DNA of 64,000 nt from assembly GCA_036873755.1 (NCBI GenBank), contig JAVTVY010039253.1, positions 62,001 to 126,000 on the forward strand, given 5' to 3'. Source of the DNA: Hanleya hanleyi. Taxonomy: Eukaryota > Mollusca > Polyplacophora > Lepidopleurida > Hanleyidae. The notes below the pieces were generated by a model. It worked only from the letters and a program-made list of their open reading frames with translations. It was not told the DNA's origin and made no database searches. The position numbers were made by a program, and so were the translations under genes. The first letter of the stretch is position 1. The number at the start of each line of letters is the position of its first letter. Shown piece after piece: positions 1-11,131 of this stretch.

Positions 1-440
1 TAAAGCAAGTACCCAATACATATCGTAATGTCCATATTATTGAGAGAGATTTCTTCATCAAACTGCTTATTTTAAAAAATAGTGATAAACAGGGCATTAA
101 TTTTTCACTAAATTGAAAGTTTGTGGATATTCTTCCAATGAAATCAAGGGAAAACTTAGGCAGATAGAGTCGGGGAAATGGGTGACAACTCCCGTTTCAA
201 ATCGAAACTCGGTAATATGCAAATCTCTCAACCCATCACTAAATTGGTCTGTGTATCTGACACGTATATAAACGGTTTGCAAGCATATTATAATAGAGAA
301 ACACGATCTTTTCGACTAGCCCATATTACATTACTTCTCTCATAGCTCAATGATGTTCTGTCATTTGTATGCTTTGTCATAACATAAAATATGCTGGATA
401 TCCTAATGCATGTGTTTTTCTTGAAACTGGAATAGGTCAG
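1..440. repeat. R1 segment, first copy (empty-site locus)
   Basis: This stretch is closely repeated at 7713-8155, with a few indels and substitutions. It has no convincing gene. It ends in ACTGGAATAGGTCAG at 440. Here that end is followed directly by the X segment, whereas at 8155 it is followed by the Naiad tandem. The left edge cannot be judged because the window starts inside it. It may be a duplicated host segment or part of a larger mobile element. Confidence 0.8.
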
Positions 441-1338
441 TGTTTGACCGGGTGTTCTGAGCCAGATCAACCGGGTGATAAACAACGTTCTAACAGCTGA
501 GCACATAAAAATCCTGTTGCATATAGGATACTCAAGAAAAAGGATAACTCGCGTGAGACAATAGAACCAGTGTGTAAAGCAGGTTCCTAGGTTTATTTCA
601 GCCCAAAGAATTTGTCCCAACTTCAAAGATTTGCTGAGGCATAAGTGTCACAGATGATTCCAGCTTCATATTGCATTTCTTCCAGATCTTCCGTGTCCTT
701 GCTTGACCTCAAAAAGTTGGTGCGAATGCGCTGCATGAGAAATTAGTGTATCTGTGTGGTGATTGCATAATGCAGGTATTGTCAATGCAGTACAATATCA
801 ATGAATTTCAGAAGGCATTAGCCATCATTCCTGCTTATGCAACTACCAGCAGATTATTAGAAACGATTAGATTCATGGTTGGCTTCAATAAGCAAGAAAC
901 TTCAACTAGTGTTTTAGCTGCATCTAACCATGCAACTTCAAGAGACCTCTGATAGTGATTAATGAAGGCCATTCTGTTGTAACTTCGAACATCCTTGTAC
1001 TTTGGATTCTCTGTGTTTCGAAAGCTGAGAGGATTGTTCGGACGTTACTTGTCGGACCCATATCCGAGTTGTGAGCTCCGACTCCCCACTTCTCAGTTCA
1101 GATGCAATGCCAATCTGAGATTTAAGAGTTAATGATCGCCGTAGTGGATGTAATCGTGTACGTTTTCGATGTTTAGTTTTTGACGAGGTACGCCGCTCAC
1201 AGCTCCCGAGCTAGCGTATCTAATTCCGCTTAAGCCGATGTGATGGCTAAGAATGTCCTGGGGATTAGTGTCCCTATTCATATCCTTTTCTATTGCAACT
1301 GAGGATGGAAACCCATCTCCAATGTGGAGAAAAATGTC
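441..1338. repeat. X segment, first copy
   Basis: This segment matches 14150-16118 once two insertions in that copy are removed. It holds no recognisable protein; the 68-codon open frame at 746-952 has no family signature and the second copy breaks it. Near its right end it carries TATCTAATTCCGCTTAAGCCG-like box sequence (about 1217-1237), cut by a GTCC-rich MITE that starts at 1239. Similarity to the second copy stops around 1338. Confidence 0.8.
1239..1338 (+). mobile_element. GTCC-rich MITE, partial copy
   Basis: It begins with the terminal sequence TGTGATGGCTAAGAATGTCC, shared with the complete copies at 16020-16182 and 35422-35606. The right terminus is missing: the sequence diverges from the 16-kb copy at about 1338. 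There is no coding capacity. Confidence 0.5.
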
Positions 1339-1569
1339 TTGTGGAGAAAAATGTAATGATCTTATATTGCACAGGGTCGTAAATTTCATTTACCTTTGTC
1401 AGAATTGTTTCGATTCTATGGATACTACATGGTATAGTACTGGGCTTGTATATATGCTATTTGGACGTATACAAAATTACCTTCCCTTGGATTGGTATAT
1501 ATGTTAAGAGTATGTCTCATGTCAAAATGATTAATTTTCAATACGCATCACATAAACACTCTGATCTAG

Positions 1570-1640
1570 GAGTGAAGGAGTGAGTTAGGGTTTAACGTCG
1601 CGTTTAGTGCTATATCGGCCATATAGCGACGATTTAACTA
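1570..1640 (+). repeat. SINE-like GGTTTAACGTCGC repeat
   Basis: A GAGTGAAGGAGTGAG lead is followed by GGTTTAACGTCGCGTTTAG and a GCTATATCGGCCATATAGCG palindrome. A related copy lies at 37205-37280. Similar short repeats are common in molluscan genomes (general knowledge, not checked here). No A-box or B-box was found in it. Confidence 0.5.
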
Positions 1641-1649
1641 ATTACGATA

Positions 1650-3450
1650 CGATTAGCTGGCCATGTGTCACTATCCCTGTACAGTCATCATGTAGAGGAT
1701 ATTAATCTTCAAAAAATGGTACATAACTCATGCTGAATGAGAGCTTATTATTCTGGTTTTGTACTCTCACCCCAATCTTTTGGAAAAGTCGGAATGTAAA
1801 ATTACTCACATTTTGGCTCGAATTTCAGCTATTTTCGTATTTGTTTTGCTTCACATGCCCCATTCGAAAGCTTGTCAACATTTCTGATCGTTGCACATGT
1901 GTTTGAATATGACGGTCAAAGCCTAACTCTATGATATTCTTATTGAGCTCCTAAATTCCTGATTTGTCATGTTTGTGAGCAAAAGTCGTCAAAACAAAGA
2001 TGGGGTAGGGGGAACGCGATTGGCGGGATATCCCATAAAACTGCATATTACAAGCGAGTGTCGCTATCCGCGAAACTCACAAACACTCCCAGATTCGCAT
2101 AGCTGAGAGCAGAGAAATTCAGGACCAACATCCTAGTCTTTAATGGTGCAGTTCACACTTGCCACGGTTTCGCACAAACTAGCTTCTCCCTAATTTCATA
2201 ATAAGGAAGGTCGCCTGTTTTTCACATCATGGTAATTCTTCTTCTCTTTTTACTTACTGATATCTATAATATCATCCTGTTGGACGAAACCATTTCTCCA
2301 AACGGGCATATAACATTTGAGGGCTGACTGGTCATATGTTTGGCACGTCAAAATCCGCATTTTTTTTCGGGACGCGAAAATGATGATTCCTTTATGGCGA
2401 TAAAATTTTACAACAAACGAGTAGGTCGACCCTCTATTTTTTTGCCTTTTCGAAATGCTCGTTCGACGGGGAACACTTCCACATGCATAGAAAGAAAATC
2501 ATACGTTTTTCTCTGAGTTGTGGGTCGAATTTGACACATTTTCATACACGCTTTTTGGGAATCGCACAGAAGTTTTGTGCGGACTGCACCCTTACGTTCT
2601 GCTTCGCGCCTAGACTGGTTCTCGCTCTCAAACTACGGTCTCCGATACAATCTAGATTGAGAGCGGCACCGGCCGGCATTTTCTGCTAAGATGGGTGGCG
2701 GTAAATTTATGGGTCTTTGTCTTTTGTGGGTCCGTGTGAATCAGGTATTTTCCTGAGCATGATGGAATTGTACAACCAAGATGACAAGGCCTTTAATCTT
2801 TCTTTTCAACTTATTATGAAATGTTAGCATTAACTTGTATTTTTTGAGGATGGTTGGAGCCAGGAAACAGTGAACGTGTTGTAGTGTCAGTGCATTTTTG
2901 TCACTTGGGGTCCAGTTTTCAACATTACGACAACGACATCCAAACACGAGAAATTAAGAATATCTAATTATCTGTGACTTATAGCTACAAAATATACCAT
3001 GTTTAGAAGCAGATGACAATTGCAGATGTCGATTAACTTCATTAATTCCGCCCTTCAGTTGACAATGTGTTGTTGCCATGTTTTCGAGTTAAACTGACTT
3101 GAAATCCACCAATCACAGCGAGATAAAAGACAAACTTCCACACATATACTTTGTATCTTGTTGTAATAATAATGTATAATGGTTGAATACTTGATTAGAA
3201 AAGAATCATGTTTGAAATAATTTCCTTTAGTATCAAGATCAGTATAAGGAAAACATATACTGATCATATCAATTCAGCATATCTCATGCGAGGATTTACA
3301 TTGTTTTCGTACCGGTGCTTGTCTCGTTTGAATAATTATGGTGCCATGTGCATAAACAGGTTATGTGTTCTACCCACAACAGCCCCTAGGGATGATTTAA
3401 ATATTGTGGGGAGGGGGGAGTTCCCTGAAAGAAGTTGGGGTATTATTCAA
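1650..3450. other. No supported gene
   Basis: Six-frame reading gives only short open frames without recognisable motifs, such as 68-70 codons around 2483-2689, 2741-2947 and 3055-3267. No terminal inverted repeats or tandem arrays were recognised. Confidence 0.5.
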
Positions 3451-3748
3451 ATTACAAGCGTCTAGTCCGTCATTCATAATCCAGCCGTCGTCCATTAGAG
3501 AATATCCGCGTCCATAATCCAAAGACATATTCCATTTTCCACATAACAGTATTAGCACCAAATTCAAAAAGACAATCATAGTATACATAAACATAGGCTT
3601 GTTTCCTGCAAGAGAGAAGCGGTCAACAGTTTTCAATGATGCCGGCAAGACATCATGATGTTCCAAAAATATCAAATCCGTATCGCTGATCAGTATTCTT
3701 AATCCATAATATTCGTTATAGAGTCGTCATCTAAAAAAAGATGCATCT

Positions 3749-3771
3749 CAGTCACGCTTTGATTGTGACTG
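3749..3771 (-). other. 3' hairpin 1 in Naiad copy C
   Basis: On the minus strand this is CAGTCAC, loop AATCAAAGC, GTGACTG, followed by AGATAC. It is a perfect 7-bp stem, identical to the hairpin in copies A and B. Confidence 0.75.
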
Positions 3772-4353
3772 TTCATATGAGTACCATGAGGATCTTGAAG
3801 TACATGGGTTCATACGGCCCCTAGCCCCGGGTTAAGCGGAATTAGACACAAGTTACGAAACGTAGCGCCATAGATCTTGCACGCTACGTTCGTATTTTGC
3901 TATCAGCATGCGATATGTATCGCCAAATTTGAGAAACTTTGAGTGGAGGCACTTGGTGGAATAGCCCTGTTTTATAAGTTTCTGCAACAATGTTTTGTGA
4001 CGTTGATTAAAATCATCACATTTAACACAGGATCTAGCAAATGCTACTAAGCGAGATATGTATACGCCATATGCAGGTCCCACTGGAATATTACTATCCA
4101 GAAAGGGATAGTTTACGATGTCGAAATTGTAATCATCTCTTTTGTCATAAAGTCGACGAGAGAGAATGCCCGCTTCATTTTTATAGAGATAGAGATCTAA
4201 ATATGATGTGCCTGTAGGGCTATCTGTAGTTTCCTTCAAATCCAGTGAAGGTGGATATGTATCCTTCACTGCGTCATTTATATAGCGATTATCCACAGCG
4301 AGAAGATCGTCTATATAGCGTTTGGTGAATGAGAAGGAACGGGCTTTGAATGG

Positions 4354-4625
4354 AATAACGAATATTATGGATTAAGAATACTGATCAGCGATACGGATTT
4401 GATATTTATGGAACATCATGATGTCTTGCCGGCATCATTGAAAACTGTTGACCGCTTCTCTCTTGCAGGAAGCAAGCCTATGCGTATGTATACTATGATT
4501 GTCTTTTTGAATTTGGTGCTAATACTGTTATGTGGAAAATGGAATAGGTCTTTGGATTATGGACGCGGATATTCTCTAATGGACGACGACTGGATTATGA
4601 ATGACGGACTAGACGCTTGTAATTT
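4354..4625 (+). mobile_element. Naiad 3'-end fragment inserted into Naiad copy C
   Basis: It matches the last 270 bp of the Naiad 3' tail (AACGAATATTA... to GACGCTTGTAA) in the orientation opposite to its host copy. The intact host sequence at this point, read from copies A and B, is TGAATGGATCGGTTTTTGAAAGC. Here the fragment replaces ATCGG plus T residues, so about 7-10 bp of target were lost and no duplication was made. It encodes the open frame starting MIFMEHHDVLPAS. Confidence 0.8.
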
Positions 4626-5149
4626 GAAAGCGCCTGCATATAGTCATATTCATAAGAGAACAGATACAGGTCGGCCAACAGGGGTGCACAATTAGTACCC
4701 ATTGGAATACCTATATGCTGCTGATATATTGTGTTGCCAAATTTCACATAGATATTTTTAATGAGAAATTCAAGCAACTCTATAAACAAAGAAACATCCC
4801 ATGAATAATATCTCTTGCATGTAGTCGAGCTAAAGAATGCTTTATGGCTTCCGACATTAATATGTCTACTATCAGTTTTCTTGAACACAGATACTATTAA
4901 TGAACTTAGACGGTCAATAAGGTCCTGATGAGGGATTGTAGTATAGAGAGTCGAGAAATCCCATGTGGATACATGTCTGTACGGTATGTGACCATCTTCC
5001 CATCTTGAAACTTTATTCAAGATTATGGTAAACTGTTTTCTGTTTTATCAACGTTTGGCCTATATACTTGCAGATAATCATATGAGCACATTCAGGTGTA
5101 GACTAAAGACCAAGATTTCACAGTCACACCATTTACTTATTTATTTATT

Positions 5150-7440
5150 TATTTTCAATTTTGTATAATATGGGACCAGGTTATCAAATGATATAACCTC
5201 TTTCTCTGGTGCAAAGGGGGTCTAAACGTCATTATGGTCTAAACGTTCTGGATAAGATAGGTCCACATCCAGACAACAGCCTTTTTCAGCATTGTCTGGT
5301 AAACAAAATTGGGAGCATAGAGGATATTTCTCCTCTGGTCAGCCTCCGGCAATTTCCATTACGTAGTGGTTTTGTCATCATTGCACAGGGAATTAACATC
5401 TAACATGTTCAAATAAACACTTTCTTTTAAAGGATCAAATTCATCCATGTGTTTATTGTTGTTTTTTTTCTCTCGTCTTGTAACTTGTCACTCCCTTAAT
5501 ATTGTTTTCAAAGAATAGGCACGAATGAATATATGTTATCAAATCCAGCTCAACTCGCGTCATCTCCAGTGTGGCAGCCCAGCTTAATTCAGGGAAAAGA
5601 CGAACATACACGGATCTAGCTCATGGTGTGTCCTAGATTTACCATGGGAATTTCAAACCCATCTGCCAAAAATAATACATCCGTCAATACATTTATGTCA
5701 TGAAACATTCCCATGTTCGTCAAACACATTTCAAACGAAACTCTTTCTGCAAACTAAACCTCCCCGGTTACTATTTCTGGTGTTAAGAAGCTATAGTACT
5801 TTTTTTTCGAGGACTGTTTTTCGAGGAATTTCTGAGGAGATGACATGTATTCGTAGGGATTGATTTTCGTAGAAAAAGATAATCTTCTCCTTTGGAAAGT
5901 GAGAAGAAAGAACTTTTGACTTCTCTTCTCCATCCATTGCTAAACAATCGACGATGTTTTGCAGTGAAGCGCCGATGAATTGCATAGTGCCAATAAAACG
6001 TAATTATCCTATAAAGAATGTTGTCTTTTTTTCATGGTATTTGCGATACAAGTAAGTCTGAATTGGGAAATTTTTCAACTGCCTGTAAAATCAGATGGAG
6101 ATCACGGAACCCTCCATTATGAAACACTAATGGTATTTGATTAGAATGCTTGAATCTCAGATTACAAGAATTATGAACACCACCGCGGGAGTTATCATAT
6201 CCTTTACCAGGCGCGTGATCTCGAACGGGTTTTTGTTTTTTTTCATAACAAGGATGTGGAGTTTGTATGTATAAAAGCTCATTAGAGTTATCCGCCCTTA
6301 GACCGCATTCTGATCTGTAATTTGGAGAGCCTTCTGCCGGGAGTTGGATGGACGCCATTGAGCACATGTTCTGTTTTGTTCCCAATACATTTGACTTTAT
6401 TTGAACTGTTGATGAGTTGTCATTCATCTTCAACCTTACATTTTGGTGTCACGGGGGAAACCTTCCCTTCTCCTATCAATTATTTCCTGCGCTTCTTCAA
6501 CCAACTTTTTCAACTGCAATTTCCCCACGATAAACAACAGGTGGCTTCGAGGATTTGTAATTTGAACAAATCACTACAGATGCGTAACCACAACTTATAT
6601 GTTTTTGTTGTTTTCTCATCGGTATAATGTGTTTCATATATGTCATGATCTTGTTTACACCTTTATAAGATGGCCTCAAAATCACCGTAAATTGCATAAT
6701 CAAGCTCTTTCTAACTCCTTGAATTCCATAACGTTTTTTTTTTCAATAACATGTAATTTCACTTTCTGACGTGCAGTAACTTTACAGCGAAGTAAATGAT
6801 CTGCTAAATTTTCTTACTCAGCAAAACGTTAAGGCAGTAGTTGCAATAAATGTGTTTGTGACCCTCTGATACACCTCGTAAGTGTCCACTCATATCTCTA
6901 ATGAGGCAATAACGTGTTTTTGTCATCTTCGGAAAGCAAAAGCAAATGTAGATGCCTTTCAAATACATTCTCACTAACCAACAGTGAGAAAACTGAATCC
7001 TCCCAACCAAAAACAGTGACTGGCATTCTCAAATTTAAGGATTTGATTCACTGACATAGCAAAGTCAATTCCTTCATTATTCAGAGTATTAATATCTTCT
7101 CGGTACTGACCTACAGGCTGCGGCGGAATACGATATTTGTTTGGTGATAGACCAACAAATGCACAGTAAATGAAACACTTGTCATCGTGAAAATTTTGTG
7201 GATTTACCAAACATTTCTTACGCTTCAATACAGTAGGTAATTATATGAAACTATACAGACTGTTGGTACATGTGTTTCGATCACGAGTGAACCAGTTAAT
7301 ATTTCATCTAATATCCAAGCCGAAGATTTCCGTCAATAATTTTCGAAGGATCTTAGTATTTGCTGATAACACTGTATTAGTTGAATTTCAATATTCGTTC
7401 CTTCAAACGGGCGTACAATAAACTTTAAAAAATGCGGAGT
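5150..7440 (-). pseudogene. Protein-primed DNA polymerase B relic (Polinton/Maverick or adintovirus type)
   Basis: This is a minus-strand polymerase broken into many frames. In order from 7440 downwards, recognisable blocks are: KKCLVNPQN with DDKCFIYC (about 7140-7225); a CLIRDMS block followed by a CNYC pair (about 6820-6935); exonuclease motif I, IYGDFEAIL, at about 6670-6700; CGYASVV with PPVVYRGE (about 6500-6600); VRDH with HNSCNLRF and exonuclease II-like PLVFHN (about 6070-6230); FIGASLQNIV (about 5940-5985); TDVLFLAD (about 5660-5700); TRVELDLIT (about 5530-5560); DEFDPLKESVYLNMLD (about 5390-5450); and LDVDLSYPERL (about 5245-5285). The family replicates linear elements from a terminal-protein primer. 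The palm domain with the YCDTDS-like catalytic motif is absent, since homology stops near 5150. No capsid, ATPase or integrase partner was found. It is non-functional, with multiple stops and frameshifts. Confidence 0.85.
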
Positions 7441-7712
7441 TGATGTGATTGTTTCCCCCAACCTTGTTTTTTTTTATATCATTTCAATCACTTTTCTCTG
7501 TTTTATTTCATTTTTTTATGATGGTTTGTACTCTGCTCTGGAATCAGCTCTGAACACTTATTTGCAGTTTACTCTGTAAAGAAATCGTTAAAAAATACAA
7601 TAAATATTTTCTCACACTGTTTGCAATGGTCGTTCATTTGATGGAAATTTTACTTGAGGGTTTACGATCACTTTAAAACGTAAGATAATGATTTCCAAGA
7701 TATCAAATTCTA
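7441..7712. other. Short AT-rich spacer
   Basis: It lies between the polymerase relic and the second R1 copy. Nothing was recognised; there are poly-T runs around 7470. Confidence 0.4.
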
Positions 7713-8155
7713 TATAAAACAAGTACTCCATACATATCGTAGTGTCCATATTAATGAGAGAGAATTCTTCATCAAACTGCTTATTTTAAAAAATATATTG
7801 ATAAACAGGGCATTAAATATCACTAAATTGAAAGTTTTAGGATATTCTTCCAATGAAAGCAAGGGAAAACTTATGCAGATAGAGTCGGGGAAATGGGTGA
7901 CAACTCCCGTTTCAAATCGCAACTCAGTTGGTAATATGCAAATCTCTCAACCCATCACTAAATTGGCCTGTGTGTCTGACACGTATATAAACGGTTTGCA
8001 AGCATATTATAATAGAGAAACACGATCTTTTCGACTAGCCCATATTACATTACTTCTCTCATAGCTCAATGATGTTATGTCATTTGTATGCTTTGTCATA
8101 ACATAAAATATGCTGGATATTCTAATGCATTTCTCTGGAAACTGGAATAGGTCAG
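7713..8155. repeat. R1 segment, second copy (filled-site locus)
   Basis: A paralogue of 1-440. Its end, ACTGGAATAGGTCAG, is followed at 8156 by the truncated Naiad copy A instead of the X segment. The last 15 codons of R1 happen to be open and in frame with the Naiad RT, so the open frame from 8110 is a chance fusion rather than the native start. Confidence 0.8.
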
Positions 8156-10409
8156 ACCGCCGTTCAAATATATCCAACATTACCCAACTATTTAAACCCC
8201 ATCAACGGAGACATCGCAGCCATGGTTGGCGAAAGTTTAATAGTTCGATGATTCACGATCATATCACTTTAAATTACTTAGTGGGTTTGACTAACACACC
8301 CAATAGTATACATAGTTTGCGTACAGTTCTGTATGCATTACCTCTGAGAGCTTTAGATCGAATAGCCAGAGATATACAACAATCTGCGTCTTCAGGAAAT
8401 ATAATACCATCAAAAATCATTAAAGTATGTCAAGATATAGCTTATTTTCGGTTGTATCTTCCAGTGAACATAATCGAAACATCTCAAGATCGGCTTTTCT
8501 TGAAACTCGACTACTTAGATAAAGGACTGGACATCATTAATTTACCTCGAATCCTGAATGATCCAGAGGTACGCAACGCGGTACCAAACTATTTTAAGTT
8601 CACAGAACCTCCTTGCATTTCATATAAGTACACTAAATCTATAGCCACCAAAATATTCAATTACTCCAATGCTGTCAAGGAATTTGACTGGAACTTATAC
8701 ACGTCAGGAGGCTATAGTTGTGATTGTGAATTGTCGAACTTTATCTATACACCATGCAAACATATTGTGACTGGTGACCTTGATGTGGTGAGTGATAAGG
8801 ATCTGAAATTACTCCTGATGAAAGGACCTAAATATAGAGAGCCGAGAAGAATAAATCTGAAGGCCGACCAGAAGATAGTCCTCTCTGCATTAGAACAGTA
8901 CGTTATTGATTGGTCTAAGCGAGAAAAAGTTGAACCTACAGTACTCGCTGATTGGCTGGACCTCACCAAGAACAAGGTCCTTGAAACAATCCGCCATATT
9001 GACAGAAATACTCTTCCCCAAGCAAAACAAGTACTGAGAAACCTCAATTCGCAAGAAGTTCTAGCAAATCTCCAGAGTAAATTCGTCATAGTACCAGCAG
9101 ACAAAGCTCCGAATAATATAATATTCATATGTAAATATTACTATTACCAGGTGCTGGTTAAAGAATTGAGTGTAGACATATCTTCATCAAACACGTCTGC
9201 TTACTCCCAAACTGCATTTACTCTGGAAGATTTATTTAACAATCACAAAAAGTTTCTCAGGGAAAGAGGTATTTGTCTTCCAACCAATCATAACGACATA
9301 CCAAAGATATACTGGACTCCCAAAATGCATAAATCACCATACAAAGCTAGATTCATAGCTGGTTCTAGAAGCTGCACCACCAAGCTTCTTTCAACCCTAT
9401 TGACGAGGGCCCTTCAGGAGGTAAAAGCATTTTGGGAAAGGTATTGCGCCACTATTTCTAAGAACTCTGGCGTTGAATGTATGTGGATATTGAAAAACTC
9501 AAAATGTCTCACGGAAGAACTTGATGCTAAAGGCCCCATACCGTACAGACATGTATCCACATGGGATTTCTCGACTCTCTATACTACAATCCCTCATCAG
9601 GACCTTATTGACCGTATAAGTTCATTAATAGCATCTGTGTTCAAGAAAACTGATCGTAGATATATTGATGTCGGAAGCCATAAAGCATTCTTTAGCTCGA
9701 CTACATACAAGAGATGTCATTCATGGGATGTTTCTTTGTTTATAGAGTTGCTTGAATTTCTCATTAAAAATATCTATGTGAAATTTGGCAACACAATATA
9801 TCAGCAGCATATAGGTATTCCAATGGGTACTAATTGTGCACACCTGTTGGCTGACTTGTATCTGTTCTCTTATGAATATGACTATATGCAGGCGCTTTCA
9901 AAAACCGATCCATTCAAAGCCCGTTCCTTCTCATTCACCAAACGCTATATAGACGATCTTCTCGCTGTGGATAATCGCTATATAAATGAAGCAGTGAAGG
10001 ATATATATCCACCTTCACTGGATTTGAAGGAAACTACAGATAGCCCTACAGGCACATCTTATTTAGATCTCTATCTCTACAAAAATGAAGCGGGCATTCT
10101 CTCTCGTCGACTTTATGACAAAGAGATGATTACAATTTCGACATCGTAAACTATCCCTATCTGGATAGTAATATTCCAGTGGGACCTGCATATGGCGTAT
10201 ACATATCTCGCTTAGTAGCATTTGCTAGATGCTGTGTTAAATGTGACGATTTTAATCAACGTCACAAAACATTGTTGCAGAAACTTATAAAACAGGGCTA
10301 TTCCACCAAGCGCCTCCACTCAAAGTTTCTCAAACTTGGCCATACATATCGCATGCTGATAGCAAAGTACGAACGTAGCGTGCAAGATCTATGGCGCTAC
10401 GTTTCGTAA
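8156..10409 (+). pseudogene. Naiad reverse transcriptase, copy A (truncated, frameshifted)
   Basis: The frame is open to 10149. It contains the RT core with motif A region DFSTLYTTI (about 9565-9591), motif B GIPMGTNCAHLLADLY (about 9811-9860), the catalytic YIDD within TKRYIDDLLAV (about 9937-9970) and a downstream YLDLYLY block. The proline of the usual CAPLL is histidine here. A one-base loss in the A run after LYDK (about 10120) shifts the frame. The rest of the thumb and C-terminus continues as the separate open frame 10179-10409, ending LWRYVS. The GIY-YIG domain is missing because the copy starts about 250 bases downstream of it. Copies A and B are almost identical at the DNA level, so the tandem is young or gene-converted. 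Confidence 0.85.
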
Positions 10410-10812
10410 CTTGTATCTAATTCCGCTTAACCCGGGGCTAGGGGCCGTATGAACACATGTACTTCAATATCCTCATGGTGCTCATATGAACAGTCACAAT
10501 CAAAGCGTGACTGAGATACATCTTTTTTGGATAACGACTCTAAAACGAATATTACGGATTAAGAATACTGATCAGCGATACGGATTTGATATTTTTGGAA
10601 CATCATGATGTCTTGCCGGCTTCATTGAAAACTGTTGACCGCTTCTCTCTTGCAGGAAACAAGCCTATGTTTATGTATACTATGATTGTCTTTTTGAATT
10701 TGGTGCTAATACTGTTATATGGAAAATGGAATAGGTCTTCGGATTATGGACGCGGATATTCTCTAATGGACGACGGCTGGATTATGAATGACGGACTAGA
10801 CGCTTGTAATTT
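10410..10812 (+). repeat. Naiad 3' tail of copy A, acting as leader of copy B
   Basis: The order is: box TCTAATTCCGCTTAA with GGGGCTAGGGGCCGT; a stem from ATGAACACATG to CATGGTGCTCAT; hairpin 1 at 10491-10513; a TTTTTT run; and about 280 bp encoding MIFLEHHDVLPASLKTVD, a hydrophobic stretch (YTMIVFLNLVLILLYG) and MNDGLDACN. The same tail closes copy B at 13750-14149. Dispersed copies all end at or near GACGCTTGTAA, as expected for a reverse-transcription start point at the 3' end. Confidence 0.8.
10491..10513 (+). other. 3' hairpin 1, copy A
   Basis: CAGTCAC, loop AATCAAAGC, GTGACTG, then AGATAC: a perfect 7-bp stem with a 9-nt loop. Confidence 0.75.
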
Positions 10813-11131
10813 TAACCTGTGTATGCCTGGATTCTGCTGGTGGACAAGTTGTCCCCGAGGCCGGGCCCCTGCACACCCTACAATCATAATGAGCACAACT
10901 ATAAGAAAAAATATGAGGACAGACCCGACGAACCTTAGTGCAGGTTCCTCGGCCGAGTCTCTAATAGTTCGAAATGCACTAAGACCTTTTTCAATCCAAA
11001 TGACAGATATATTTCTGACAGCAAAGCAAGGCCACGACATCAAACCTTGTAATATTGCGCTTGATGATTGTTTAGCACCGAATTCTACATGTAATAATTT
11101 CAAAAAAAAATTGTTTCGCGTTAACTGGTAA
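10586..11131 (+). CDS. Open frame crossing the A-B junction into the Naiad N-terminus
   Basis: The frame starts in copy A's tail (MIFLEHHDVLPAS, hydrophobic segment at residues about 28-50, MNDGLDACN). It crosses the tandem junction at 10812/10813 and continues through copy B's first 100 codons (CMPGFCWWTSCPRGRAP, then a region with KQGHDIKPCN and LAPNSTCNN). It ends at 11131, just after a run of nine A residues at 11102-11110. The upstream half is non-coding tail in single copies, so it may be read by accident. The downstream half looks like the true N-terminal part of the element's protein. The GIY-YIG frame starts in another frame at the A run, so this copy needs a frameshift to join the two. 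Confidence 0.55.
   Translation: MIFLEHHDVLPASLKTVDRFSLAGNKPMFMYTMIVFLNLVLILLYGKWNRSSDYGRGYSLMDDGWIMNDGLDACNFNLCMPGFCWWTSCPRGRAPAHPTIIMSTTIRKNMRTDPTNLSAGSSAESLIVRNALRPFSIQMTDIFLTAKQGHDIKPCNIALDDCLAPNSTCNNFKKKLFRVNW

Larger units (their letters stand above)
3451..4990 (-). pseudogene. Naiad-type Penelope-like element, copy C, 5'-truncated
   Basis: Read on the minus strand, this copy starts inside the reverse transcriptase at the HVSTWDFSTLYTTI motif (about 4990-4920). It continues through GIPMGTNCAPLLADLYLF and, after an interruption, through the C-terminal domain to RSVQDLWRYVS and a stop at 3853. It then has the roughly 400-bp 3' tail ending at ATTACAAGCG (3451). The YIDD catalytic region lies next to the interruption. 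The GIY-YIG domain and the N-terminal half of the RT are missing. The C-terminal frame from 4296 to 3853 is uninterrupted here but broken in copies A and B. The plus-strand piece at 4354-4625 splits the copy in two. Confidence 0.85.

Noticed and set aside
746..952. 68-codon frame in X, partly shared with 15387-15734
   Set aside because: The two copies differ by indels that break the frame, and no family signature is seen.
4925..4965. CCTGATGAGGGATT... with GAGAAATCC, hammerhead-like on the plus strand
   Set aside because: This is the antisense of the Naiad RT coding sequence (PHQDL region), and the GAAA context lacks the required C-G closing pair.
8745..9128. 127-codon minus-strand frame, repeated identically at 12092-12475
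   Set aside because: It is the antisense shadow of the Naiad coding sequence. Duplication merely reflects the two Naiad copies.
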